Positions 6,444-13,716 of a stretch of DNA of 14,785 nucleotides are shown in pieces. How positions within the stretch are numbered: the stretch's first letter is position 1; each line of letters opens with the position of its first letter. Source of the stretch: Acidobacteriota bacterium. GTDB lineage: Bacteria; Acidobacteriota; Terriglobia; Versatilivoradales; Versatilivoraceae. The notes beneath the pieces are model-generated. The model was given only the letters and a program-made list of their open reading frames with translations, made no database searches and was not told the DNA's origin. The translations under genes and the position numbers were made by a program. The DNA is taken from the NCBI GenBank assembly GCA_026706225.1, contig JAPOZE010000604.1:397-15181 (forward strand), written 5' to 3'.

Positions 6444-7883
6444 GATGATCTTGCCGCCCAGGTCGGTGAGGCGCTTGAACCTGCCCGCGTGGTAATAGGT
6501 CAGGCGCATGTCGTCCAACCCCATCAGGTGAAGGAAGGTGGCGTGCAGGTCGTGGAGGTGGTAGCGGTTCTCGACCGCCTTCTCGCCCAGCTCGTCGGTG
6601 GCCCCTACAACCGTTCCTCCCTTCACGCCGCCGCCGGCGAACCACATGGGCATGGCTGTCTTGTTGTGTTCCCGCCCCGGGGCCTTCCAGTTGAGGGGCA
6701 GGCTCTGGGGAGTGCGGCCGAATTCGCCTCCCCAGGCCACCAGGGTCTGGTCCAGCAGGCCCCGCTGCTTGAGATCCTTCAACAGGGCCGCCATGGGCTT
6801 GTCGGTTTCCAGGCCCCGCAGCCGGTGCTGGCCCGCGATGTCCTGGTGGGAGTCCCAGCCCCGGGAGTAGATCTGCACGAAGCGCACGCCCCGCTCCACC
6901 AGGCGCCGGGCCATCAGGCACCGTCTGCCCATGAGCTCGGTGGTCTTGTTGTCGAGACCGTACATCTCCCGGATGGCCGGCGGCTCCCGGTCCACGTCCA
7001 GGGCTTCCGGAACCGTCATCTGCATGCGAAAGGCCAATTCGTAGTTCTTCATGCGGGCCCAGAGGTCGCCCTTCAGCGGGTGTCCTTCCAGGTAAGGCCG
7101 GTTGAAGTGGTTCAGCAATTGAATGTTGGCTTCCTGCTGTTCGGTAGTGGTGCCGGCAGGGGGCTGCAGATCCACGATGGGAACGCCCTCCGACTTGAAG
7201 GGGGTTCCCTGGTAGATGGCCGGCAGGTACCCGTTCGACCAGTTCTGGGGGCCCCCGAATCCCCCGGTTCCGCTGATGGGAAACACCACGAAGGCCGGCA
7301 GGTTTTCGTTCTCGGTTCCCAGCCCGTAGACCGTCCAGGAACCCAGCGAAGGACTTCCCGGCAGAGCTGCCCCGGTATTCATCAGAAAGGTGGCCAGGGA
7401 GTGGGCGTCAGAGTCGGTGTGAATCGACCGCACCACCGCCATGTCGTCCACGCAGGTGGCCAGATGGGGAAACATGTCCGACACCTCGGTGCCGCACTGG
7501 CCGAACTTGCCGAAGCGGAAGGGACTCCCCACGTAGAGCAGTTTTCTGCCCGAGGTGCGCAACTGGGCGCCATCGAAGGCCGGGGTTCCGTGGTACTTGT
7601 TCAGCAACGGCTTGGGATCGAAGGTATCCATCTGGCTGGGACCGCCGGCCATGAACAGAAATATGCAGGACTTGGCCCGGGCCGGGCGGTGGCCTTTCCT
7701 GGCCGCCAGCGGATTGCCGGTTGTTTCCCCACCCAGCAGACCCTCCCGGAAAAGCATCGAGGAAAGGGCGACGCCTCCGACACCCCGTCCCAGGCGATAG
7801 AGAAAGTCCCGGCGCCCCAGCTCACCCAGTGAAGGATTGGGCGCTTCAAATCGACCGCAATATTCGTTTTTGAGACTCTTCAT
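6429..7883 (-). CDS. DUF1501 family protein with twin-arginine leader
   Basis: The protein is 484 residues, typical for the family. Near the N-terminus GRRDFLYR (23-30) followed by a small hydrophobic stretch is the usual DUF1501 leader and a probable Tat signal. Family motifs are present in order: MAGGPSQMDTFDPKP (78-92), VVRSIHTDSDAHS (150-162), GGPQNW, RGWDSH (341-346), GGEFGRTP (385-392), GREHN (403-407) and HDLHATFLHLMGLD (444-457). The His/Asp pattern resembles the metal sites of the alkaline phosphatase/sulfatase fold to which DUF1501 is usually related, but no reaction has been settled for the family as far as I know. DUF1501 genes very often follow a DUF1549/DUF1553 gene, as here (76-base gap), so the two probably work together on the outside of the cytoplasmic membrane. 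The ATG at 7883 has GGAAG about eight bases upstream. Confidence 0.95.
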   Translation of the reverse strand: MKSLKNEYCGRFEAPNPSLGELGRRDFLYRLGRGVGGVALSSMLFREGLLGGETTGNPLAARKGHRPARAKSCIFLFMAGGPSQMDTFDPKPLLNKYHGTPAFDGAQLRTSGRKLLYVGSPFRFGKFGQCGTEVSDMFPHLATCVDDMAVVRSIHTDSDAHSLATFLMNTGAALPGSPSLGSWTVYGLGTENENLPAFVVFPISGTGGFGGPQNWSNGYLPAIYQGTPFKSEGVPIVDLQPPAGTTTEQQEANIQLLNHFNRPYLEGHPLKGDLWARMKNYELAFRMQMTVPEALDVDREPPAIREMYGLDNKTTELMGRRCLMARRLVERGVRFVQIYSRGWDSHQDIAGQHRLRGLETDKPMAALLKDLKQRGLLDQTLVAWGGEFGRTPQSLPLNWKAPGREHNKTAMPMWFAGGGVKGGTVVGATDELGEKAVENRYHLHDLHATFLHLMGLDDMRLTYYHAGRFKRLTDLGGKIIKEMV

Positions 7884-7935
7884 GAGTTGTCTTCCAGGTT
7901 TGAGTTCTCCCGTTACTCTCTTTTGGGCCTCCGGG

Positions 7936-7951
7936 CGGGGAACGCGCCCCG
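7936..7951 (-). other. GC-rich hairpin between the DUF1549 and DUF1501 genes
   Basis: CGGGG (7936-7940) pairs with CCCCG (7947-7951) around a six-base loop in the 76-base spacer. With no T-tract it is more likely an mRNA-stabilising or processing structure between co-transcribed genes than a terminator. Confidence 0.3.
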
Positions 7952-7959
7952 GCGAAGCC

Positions 7960-10494
7960 TCACTCCAGAAAAATGAACTCGTTCATGTTCAAGAGAACCA
8001 GACAGAGGTCGGCCAGACGGTCCCGGTCTCCGTCGGAGGGGGCCGGCCGCGGCGATGCATCCGAGCCCACGCCCGGCCCGGTAGCCGGCCCTCTGGCCAA
8101 CTCGAGGGGCGGCTGCCGGGCCGTCAGGGGCCGCGTCAGAAAGTCCAGACCGCGGGATTGTTCCCCGGGCGCGGGATCCCGCTGCAGGGCCAACTGGAAG
8201 GCCCGCTTCACTTGGGCTTCCGGGTCGGGTCCCGCCTCCCGAACGATCCTTCCGGCCATCCTGCGACTCTGCTCGTGCACGAAGGGGTTGTTGAACAGGG
8301 CAAACACCTGGGGAGCCACGGTGGTCACCTCCCGCCTCCAGCAGCTTTCGTTCAGATTGGCTCCGTCAAAGACATTCATCATGGGCAACTGAAAGGACCG
8401 CCCCTGCCACATGTAGACGGTGCGCCGGTTCCTTTCCCGGAGACTCGAGGGTTTCCACCAGGTCCCCCCCTCCCACAGCAGATCTTCCTCGACCTTGGGA
8501 AAGAACCCCGGTCCGCCAATGGTGGCATTCAACTCTCCACTGACTGCCAGGATGCTGTCCCGGATCGCCTCGGCCTCCAACCGCAGCGGATTGCTCCGCC
8601 AGAAGTAGCGGTTGTCGGGGTCCCGGGAGTGGTACTCCTCGGCGCGGGGGTTCCGAATCGACTGCCGGTAGACGTTGGACTGCAGGATCAACCGATGCAC
8701 GGCCTTGATGCTCCATCGGTTCCGCACAAAATAGGACGCCAGAAAATCGATCAGCTCGGGATGGAGGGTCCCCGATCCGTTACGCCCGAAATCGCTGGCG
8801 GTCCGCACCAGGCCCTCGCCGAAGTGGTGCTGCCAGATTCGGTTCACCATGACTCGAGCCGTCAAGGGATTGCCGGGGTGAGCGATCCACTCCGCCAGCG
8901 TCTGGCGGGGGTTCTGCCTGGGGTTCTCGCTCTTGAAGGGGAACCGGTCCTCGAGGGCGCTCAGGAAACCCGGCTGCACCGCCTCCCCCCTGGCCTTCGG
9001 GTTGCCGCCCTGCAGGACGTAGGTGGTGGGCTTGGCCGGGTGAGGCCGGCGGCCCCCGTAGCGGCTCTGGATTTCCCAGGCGGTGTGCACCCTTGGCTTG
9101 AAGTAATCGCGATGGCTTACGTTGCCGTAGCTGGTGTTCTGCCTCTCGATCAGGCGATAGAGATCCCTTTCCTCCCGCGTGAACAGTACCCCTCGACTCA
9201 GAGCGGTCTTCAGTGCGCCGTCACCCAAAGGCACCACCCCGTCCTTCAGATCCTGCCCCCCCACCAGGTGGAAGGGTTTCTCCAGGCGCTTCAAAAACTC
9301 CGCCGTGGTCTTCTCTCTCAACTCCTTGCGCTGATCCAGCTCCCGCTGCCAGGCTTCGGTGCGCTGCTTCCAGTCTTCGGGATCGAGACTGGGACCTTCG
9401 TACTGAGTGAACGGAAGGTCGGCCTCGCCCACGGTGAGAGAGGAAAAGAAGGCCTCGGTCCGGAAATAGTCGCGAGCGGGAATGGGGTCGTACTTGTGGT
9501 CGTGGCAGCGGGCGCACTCCAGGGTGAGCCCCAGAAAGACGGATCCGGTGGTGGTGACCAGGTCGACCAGCAGATTCTGCCGTCCGGCGTCCTCTCCCAC
9601 AACCCCCAGGTTGAGGAAGCCGAGGCCGAGCTTTCCCTCGGCGCCGTAGACCGCATACAGATCGCCGGCCAACTGTTCCTTGACAAAGCGGTCGTAGGCC
9701 CGATCCTGATTGAAGGCGCGAATGACGTAATCGCGGTAGCGCCAGATGTGGGGGCGAGGATAGTCCGGGCCGCCCCCTTCGGTATCGGCGTAGCGAACCA
9801 GATCCAGCCAATGCCTGCCCCAACGCTCCCCGTAGTGGGGATTGCGAAGCAGTGTCTCCACTGCCTGCTCGTAGGCGTCATCGGAAGGGTTGCGGAGGAA
9901 CCGGGCCATGGCCTCCGGAGTGGGCGGCATGCCGATCAGATCGAAGGTGACCCGGCGCAGCAGGGATCTCCCGGAAGCCGGCGGCGCCGGTTCCATCCCC
10001 TGCTTCTCCAACTTGGCCAGGACCAGGGCGTCGATGGGGTTTCTCACCCACTGCCGGTCCCGGACCGCCGGAACGGCCGGCGGCTTCAGCTCGGTGAAGG
10101 GCCAGGTCGCCCCCGCACTCCGGGGAGTATCGGCCGGGGGCGGCAGTTGGTCGATCCAGGCCGCGATCAGACCAATCTCCTCCTCCGGCAGCAGGGGTTC
10201 TCCCAGGGGCATGGCCGGCTGCTTTTCGCCCCGAAGGTAGTGGATCAGGGGGCTGGCCTCGGCATTGCCGGCCAGGACGGCGGGGCCGTTCAGGGCTCCT
10301 CCCCGAAGGATGGCCTCCGGCGTTTCCAGCACCAGGCCGCTATTGCGGGTCCGGGTGTCGTGGCAGGAAAGACAGCGGGTCTCCAGGATGGGTCTGATCT
10401 GCGTCCGGAAGCGGATCGCGGTGTCTTCAGCCGTGGCCGTGAAAGCCGCCAACCCGCTGAGAAGAGCCGCCCCGATCGAGATCGTTCTCAACAA
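7960..10494 (-). CDS. Secreted Planctomycete-type cytochrome c / DUF1549 / DUF1553 protein
   Basis: With a TTG start at 10494 the protein is 844 residues. A Sec-type signal peptide (about 1-22, ending TATA) leads into a cytochrome c-like domain with CLSCH at residues 41-45, a haem-binding CxxCH. Then come a DUF1549 region (about 140-350; LRRVTFDLIGMPPTP, YGERWGRHWLDLVRYADT, and a second CxxCH as CARCHDHKYDP at 327-337) and a DUF1553 region (about 530-800; NPLTARVMVNRIWQHHFG, RSNPLRLEAEAIRDSIL). Such proteins are common in Planctomycetota, Verrucomicrobiota and Acidobacteriota beside DUF1501 genes, where a role in extracytoplasmic electron transfer or polysaccharide breakdown is assumed but not proven. 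The frame is open to another TTG at 10560, but the added residues precede the signal peptide and carry no such features. AGGGG lies six bases before TTG 10494; the adjacent TTG at 10491 is also possible. It is first gene of the leftward operon. Confidence 0.93.
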   Translation of the reverse strand: MLRTISIGAALLSGLAAFTATAEDTAIRFRTQIRPILETRCLSCHDTRTRNSGLVLETPEAILRGGALNGPAVLAGNAEASPLIHYLRGEKQPAMPLGEPLLPEEEIGLIAAWIDQLPPPADTPRSAGATWPFTELKPPAVPAVRDRQWVRNPIDALVLAKLEKQGMEPAPPASGRSLLRRVTFDLIGMPPTPEAMARFLRNPSDDAYEQAVETLLRNPHYGERWGRHWLDLVRYADTEGGGPDYPRPHIWRYRDYVIRAFNQDRAYDRFVKEQLAGDLYAVYGAEGKLGLGFLNLGVVGEDAGRQNLLVDLVTTTGSVFLGLTLECARCHDHKYDPIPARDYFRTEAFFSSLTVGEADLPFTQYEGPSLDPEDWKQRTEAWQRELDQRKELREKTTAEFLKRLEKPFHLVGGQDLKDGVVPLGDGALKTALSRGVLFTREERDLYRLIERQNTSYGNVSHRDYFKPRVHTAWEIQSRYGGRRPHPAKPTTYVLQGGNPKARGEAVQPGFLSALEDRFPFKSENPRQNPRQTLAEWIAHPGNPLTARVMVNRIWQHHFGEGLVRTASDFGRNGSGTLHPELIDFLASYFVRNRWSIKAVHRLILQSNVYRQSIRNPRAEEYHSRDPDNRYFWRSNPLRLEAEAIRDSILAVSGELNATIGGPGFFPKVEEDLLWEGGTWWKPSSLRERNRRTVYMWQGRSFQLPMMNVFDGANLNESCWRREVTTVAPQVFALFNNPFVHEQSRRMAGRIVREAGPDPEAQVKRAFQLALQRDPAPGEQSRGLDFLTRPLTARQPPLELARGPATGPGVGSDASPRPAPSDGDRDRLADLCLVLLNMNEFIFLE

Positions 10495-10522
10495 CTCACA
10501 CCCCTTTTGGGAGATTACCGCG

Positions 10523-10530
10523 TATAGTCT
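10523..10530. promoter_or_regulatory. Overlapping divergent -10-like elements
   Basis: On the plus strand TATAGT (10523-10528) matches the -10 consensus at five of six bases, with only a poor -35 upstream. On the minus strand TAGACT (10530-10525) lies 18 bases from TTGTCC. These would start rightward transcription about 175 bases before ATG 10711 and leftward transcription about 20 bases before TTG 10494. Promoter rules for this organism are unknown. Confidence 0.35.
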
Positions 10531-10622
10531 AATGCCACCGCTATCGACAGGACAAGCCAACCTTCATAGAATGGCGGCATTGGATCATGGGATCCTGACC
10601 CATACCTCTGCCCTGGACTGCT

Positions 10623-10642
10623 CCGGATGCCCTGGCGTCCGG
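10623..10642. promoter_or_regulatory. Operator-like dyad 1
   Basis: CCGGATGCC (10623-10631) and GGCGTCCGG (10634-10642) are inverted repeats with one mismatch in nine (a possible G-U pair in RNA) around a CT centre. The dyad is suited to a dimeric repressor or to an RNA stem in the leader. Confidence 0.45.
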
Positions 10643-10666
10643 TTCCAGGAGGATGCCGGCCGGGAT

Positions 10667-10682
10667 CCGATACGGGTATCGG
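10667..10682. promoter_or_regulatory. Operator-like dyad 2, perfect 16-base palindrome
   Basis: CCGATACGGGTATCGG consists of perfect seven-base arms (10667-10673 and 10676-10682) around a GG centre. Its centre is 42 bases from that of dyad 1, four helical turns, so two bound dimers would face the same side. It ends 28 bases before the start codon of the oxidoreductase gene. Confidence 0.5.
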
Positions 10683-10700
10683 CAGCCCGCCACGTGGATG

Positions 10701-10708
10701 GGAGGAGG
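10701..10708 (+). promoter_or_regulatory. Strong ribosome binding site of the oxidoreductase gene
   Basis: GGAGGAGG two bases before ATG 10711, with the upstream GGAGG at six-base spacing. It fixes the start at 10711 rather than at an in-frame codon at 10627 further upstream. Confidence 0.8.
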
Positions 10709-10710
10709 CC

Positions 10711-11910
10711 ATGCAGAGACGACACTTTCTTCACACGGTTGTGGCCTCGGGACTTGCGTCCGGAGCGCCCTCCGCCGCCGGAGTTCCCGGACCTGGGCGG
10801 CCGGACCCCGGCAAAGCCAGGTATCGGGCCGGGGTGATCGGCCTGGGCTGGATGGGGCTGCTCTACGACCTGGCGGACCGTATTCCCGATCGCTTCGATG
10901 TGGACGACGCCGATCGGCCCACGCCCAAGTTGGACATCCACCGGCGATTCCACCACCACGACCACCCTGGAAATGAAGGGCTCCCCACCTCCTACGCCGA
11001 AGCGCTGTGGGATCGCCCGGAAGTGCAACTGGTGGCCGGCGCCGACCGCGACAGGAAAAGGCTTGAGGCCTTTGGCCAACGCTACCGCATCCAGGCTCTC
11101 TACACCGACGCCGTCGAGATGATGGCAAAGGAAAAGCTCGATATCGTCGCCGTGGCGACCAACACCAAGGGCCGGGCCTTTCTTACCGTCAAGGCGGCGG
11201 AGTCGGGGGCCAAGGGCATCTTCACCGAGAAACCCATGTGCCACACCCTGGAGGAAGCCGACCGCATGGTCCAGGCCTGCGCCGATCGCGGCATTGCTCT
11301 CAACTGCGGTGCCATCACCACCACCCACCCCTCCTTTGCCAGGGCCAGGGAGTTGGTGCGGCAGGGGGCCATCGGGGACCTGGTTTCCATCGAGGCCTCG
11401 GGACCGGGAGCTCAGCATCAGAACTGGTCTTACTTCCTGGAAAGCCCTCCGGCCTGGGTGTGCGGAACCGGGGACCTACCCAGAAGAGAATCCGGAAGCG
11501 ACGAGTTCAGGGGCCAGGGAATGATGGTGACAGGCAACGGCAGGGTGGTCCACTTCCGCAGGGGCGCTCCCGGGGTCCGTCTCTGCGGCAGCAAAGGGGA
11601 GATGACCTTTTCCTTCGTTTCCGGCTGGCAGCTTTGGCAGACGGCCGAAACGCCGGCGGGAACCCGACGGGTCTCCATGCCCTGGCCCGCCCCCCAGTTC
11701 GTCCCTCCCTACGGCGCCGTCTACAGCCTGGCCGACGTGGTGGACTGCATGGAGGGCCGGCTGGACGAGCCCAAGAACTCGGGACGCCGGGTGGCCGCGG
11801 CTCTGGAAGTGGAGATCGCCCTCAAGCTGTCTTCCACCAAGGGGGGAGCTCGAGTCGACCTCCCCCTGGCCGACCGTTCCCTGGGGCTCAACTATGACTG
11901 GTTCCGGTAA
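10711..11910 (+). CDS. Tat-exported Gfo/Idh/MocA family oxidoreductase with His-rich insertion
   Basis: The predicted NAD(P)-dependent oxidoreductase is 399 residues. MQRRHFLHTVVASG is a twin-arginine signal, so it is probably exported folded with its cofactor bound, as in periplasmic glucose-fructose oxidoreductase. The Rossmann start VIGLGWMG is at 42-49. An unusually long stretch then follows, with a histidine cluster at 77-85 (HRRFHHHDH), before VAGADRD (108-114), the acid that normally binds the cofactor ribose. The catalytic EKP is intact at 173-175 (K174), followed by the helix TLEEADRMV. The C-terminal part contains GQGMMVTGNGRVVHFR and a conserved-looking end (NSGRRVAAALEVEIALKLS). 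A clear HxxxD-type active-site pair was not found after EKP. The stop overlaps the next gene by 17 bases, so they form one operon. The substrate, presumably a sugar or its derivative, is not evident. Confidence 0.92.
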   Translation: MQRRHFLHTVVASGLASGAPSAAGVPGPGRPDPGKARYRAGVIGLGWMGLLYDLADRIPDRFDVDDADRPTPKLDIHRRFHHHDHPGNEGLPTSYAEALWDRPEVQLVAGADRDRKRLEAFGQRYRIQALYTDAVEMMAKEKLDIVAVATNTKGRAFLTVKAAESGAKGIFTEKPMCHTLEEADRMVQACADRGIALNCGAITTTHPSFARARELVRQGAIGDLVSIEASGPGAQHQNWSYFLESPPAWVCGTGDLPRRESGSDEFRGQGMMVTGNGRVVHFRRGAPGVRLCGSKGEMTFSFVSGWQLWQTAETPAGTRRVSMPWPAPQFVPPYGAVYSLADVVDCMEGRLDEPKNSGRRVAAALEVEIALKLSSTKGGARVDLPLADRSLGLNYDWFR

Positions 11911-13636
11911 GTCTTCGTCCCTCCCCAACGCCTTTCCGATCAGCCGGCGCCGCTTTCTCCTGGCGGGAGCCGGCGGACTGGCCTGCCTGGCCGATCCCGG
12001 CAGATCCAACGGCAGCAGCTCCAGGCCGGGCCGGCTCCTGTTCAACTGCGATGGATCCATGATTCACTGCTGGGGGCGCGCCGCCTTGCCTCAAGACAGC
12101 GGCCCCCTGAGCCGCAAGGAATTTACCGATCTGGTCTTTACTCCCATCGGGAACAGCGGCGTCGACACCCTGCTGTTCAGTTTCGGCAGCGGCAACGTGG
12201 CCGAGTACCAGAGCAACGTCCTGGAATGGCCCGGCCAAGCCGACCGTTTCCGGTTCCCCGAGAGCAGGACCTGGCACGGAGGCGTCGAGGTCGATCCCAA
12301 GGACCAGTACCTGAACCCCAAGAGCCTGGCCGATTCCGGCCACAATCCGCCTCGGATCATCGTGGAAGAATGCCGCCGGAGAGGGATGAGGGCTTTCGTA
12401 TCGCTCCGGATGAACGATATCCACGACGGGCAGCACCCCCGAGGCACCCTTCCCAACCCGGAGCTGCCCACCTTCAAGAGACTCAATCCCGACTGGCTGG
12501 TTCCCGATCTGGATTGGTGGAGCGCCCTCAATTTCGAGGTGGCCCCGGTTCGGGAGCTGAAGCTGCGAGTCATCGAGGAATTCTTCGATCGCTGGGATTT
12601 CGACGGCATCGAGCTCGACTGGCTCCGCCACACGCTCTATTTCCCTCGGGGCCTGGAGCGGGAAAAGGGAAAGTATCTGACCGAGTTCATGCGAACCGTG
12701 AGGCGGAGTCTGCGGCAGCGGGCAGCCGGAAGGGGACGCCCCATCGAGATCGCGGTGCGTGTGCCCGAGAGGGTGGAGTGGTGCCTGGAAGGAGGATTCG
12801 AAGTCCCCACCTGGATCCGGGAGGGGCTGGTCGACTCTCTGATTCTGGGTCAGGGACTGACCGAGTGCCGGGGCCTGTCGGGATTCAGAGAGCTCATGGG
12901 AGGCCGCCGGCTGCCCATCTATCCCAGCCTCTATCCCTTTGGAAACGGCTATCCCATGTACCCCGACGCGGCGATTCGAGGCAGCGCCGCCAACCTCTGG
13001 CGGGACGGGGCCGACGGGCTCTACACTTTCAACTGGTTCTTCTACGGGAAGTGGCGCAGCCGCCTGCTGCGGGAGATTGCCGACCCGGACCTGCTCCGGA
13101 ACCAGGACAAGCGCTACACCCTGGTGCAGCGCTTCGAGGCCCACCATACGGGACGCTCCCCCCGCTCCGATTCGGTCCGCTTCAACACCATGATCAAGGC
13201 GGCCCCGCTTCCCTTCACCCTGGGCCGGACGGGAGCCAGCCAAACGGTGATCCTTCCCATTGCCGACGAGATCTCTTCCACCTCGCACCTGTCCCCCCGG
13301 GCCGAGCTGCTGGTGGGCCTGGACGGACTACCCGGCGATGTCCTGGAATTCTCGCTCAACGGCCGGGTGCTGGAACCCGAGGAGTTGGACCCGGTGAAAG
13401 ACCTGGCGCAGGTAACCAGCCGCCTGGACATCCCCCCGGGTCAGGGAATTCTGGGCTTCCCCCCTCGCCGGCGCCTGGACATGGACTTCAGCGGGTTGCG
13501 GCTGCCGGTGCCGGTGGCGCGGTTGACCCGCGGCCTCAATCGACTCGCACTGCGGCTCAAGCGGCGGCACCCGGACGCCGACCGGCCGGTGCGGGTGAGG
13601 CGAATCGAGCTCTCGGTCAACTACGGCGAGGAATAA
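11894..13636 (+). CDS. Tat-exported glycosidase-like TIM-barrel protein (unassigned family), paralogue 2
   Basis: The protein is 580 residues from ATG 11894, inside the end of the oxidoreductase gene. ISRRRFLLAG (16-25) plus a hydrophobic core is a clear Tat signal. The barrel region (about 46-400) follows the same order of motifs as the protein at 4735-6426: CRRRGMRAFVSLRMNDIHDG (160-179), WDFDGIELDWLRHTLYFPRG (234-253), RVPERVEWC (289-297), VPTWIREGLVDS, YPSLYPF (343-349) and GADGLYTFN (372-380). E240 (in GIEL) and E295 align with E217 and E272 of the paralogue. The C-terminal half-domain (about 410-580) is beta-rich and ligand-binding-like (ELLVGLDGLPGDVLEFSLNGRVL). It differs from the paralogue in a longer segment after residue 100 and an acid plus aromatic at 242-243 where the other has CF. 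Function: probably carbohydrate-active and periplasmic; no GH family can be assigned by eye. It could be a binding or pseudo-enzyme. Confidence 0.88.
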   Translation: MTGSGKSSSLPNAFPISRRRFLLAGAGGLACLADPGRSNGSSSRPGRLLFNCDGSMIHCWGRAALPQDSGPLSRKEFTDLVFTPIGNSGVDTLLFSFGSGNVAEYQSNVLEWPGQADRFRFPESRTWHGGVEVDPKDQYLNPKSLADSGHNPPRIIVEECRRRGMRAFVSLRMNDIHDGQHPRGTLPNPELPTFKRLNPDWLVPDLDWWSALNFEVAPVRELKLRVIEEFFDRWDFDGIELDWLRHTLYFPRGLEREKGKYLTEFMRTVRRSLRQRAAGRGRPIEIAVRVPERVEWCLEGGFEVPTWIREGLVDSLILGQGLTECRGLSGFRELMGGRRLPIYPSLYPFGNGYPMYPDAAIRGSAANLWRDGADGLYTFNWFFYGKWRSRLLREIADPDLLRNQDKRYTLVQRFEAHHTGRSPRSDSVRFNTMIKAAPLPFTLGRTGASQTVILPIADEISSTSHLSPRAELLVGLDGLPGDVLEFSLNGRVLEPEELDPVKDLAQVTSRLDIPPGQGILGFPPRRRLDMDFSGLRLPVPVARLTRGLNRLALRLKRRHPDADRPVRVRRIELSVNYGEE

Positions 13637-13663
13637 CCGCCATCCCCTTCCCGCCCCTTCAAA

Positions 13664-13681
13664 GTCCCTCGTGGATGTCTC
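13664..13681. repeat. Dispersed intergenic repeat, copy 2
   Basis: It matches 15 of 18 bases of 4708-4725, in the same orientation, within the 80-base gap between convergent genes. Nothing else was found in the gap except the small hairpin at 13694-13708. Confidence 0.35.
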
Positions 13682-13693
13682 TTTTCCCTGCCC

Positions 13694-13708
13694 TGCCTGT
13701 TTGAGGCA
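13694..13708. terminator. Small hairpin between convergent genes
   Basis: TGCCT and AGGCA pair around a five-base loop midway between the stop codons at 13636 and 13717. The position suits a bidirectional terminator, but the stem is short and no T-tract follows on either strand. Confidence 0.25.
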
Positions 13709-13716
13709 CAGCCCGG

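Larger units (their letters stand above)
10495..10710. promoter_or_regulatory. Divergent control region between the two arms of the locus
   Basis: 216 bases separate two divergently transcribed operons. It contains overlapping -10-like boxes near 10523-10530, two dyads at 10623-10642 and 10667-10682, and smaller overlapping inverted repeats at 10582-10603 (GGATC/GATCC and ATGGG/CCCAT). No convincing protein-coding frame was seen in it. If rightward transcription starts near 10535, the first gene has a leader of about 175 bases that includes both dyads. Confidence 0.55.

Noticed and set aside
6427..6921. Upstream extension of the TIM-barrel frame by 165 codons into the DUF1501 gene.
   Set aside because: The extension is low-complexity Pro/Gly/Arg sequence and overlaps a conserved gene. 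The Tat signal and AAGGAG site fix the start at 6426.
7837..10527. An 896-codon open frame on the plus strand, antisense to the DUF1549/DUF1553 gene.
   Set aside because: The opposite strand has unmistakable family motifs throughout. The antisense product is rich in Gly, Pro, Gln and Arg with no recognisable domain, a usual by-product of GC-rich codon use.
10495..10560. N-terminal extension of the DUF1549 protein to a TTG at 10560.
   Set aside because: It would put 22 non-hydrophobic residues before the signal peptide and would translate the promoter-like region; the AGGGG site supports TTG 10494.
12226..13704. A 492-codon second frame on the plus strand within paralogue 2.
   Set aside because: It overlaps the TIM-barrel gene along most of its length and its product is Arg/Pro/Gly-rich without motifs.
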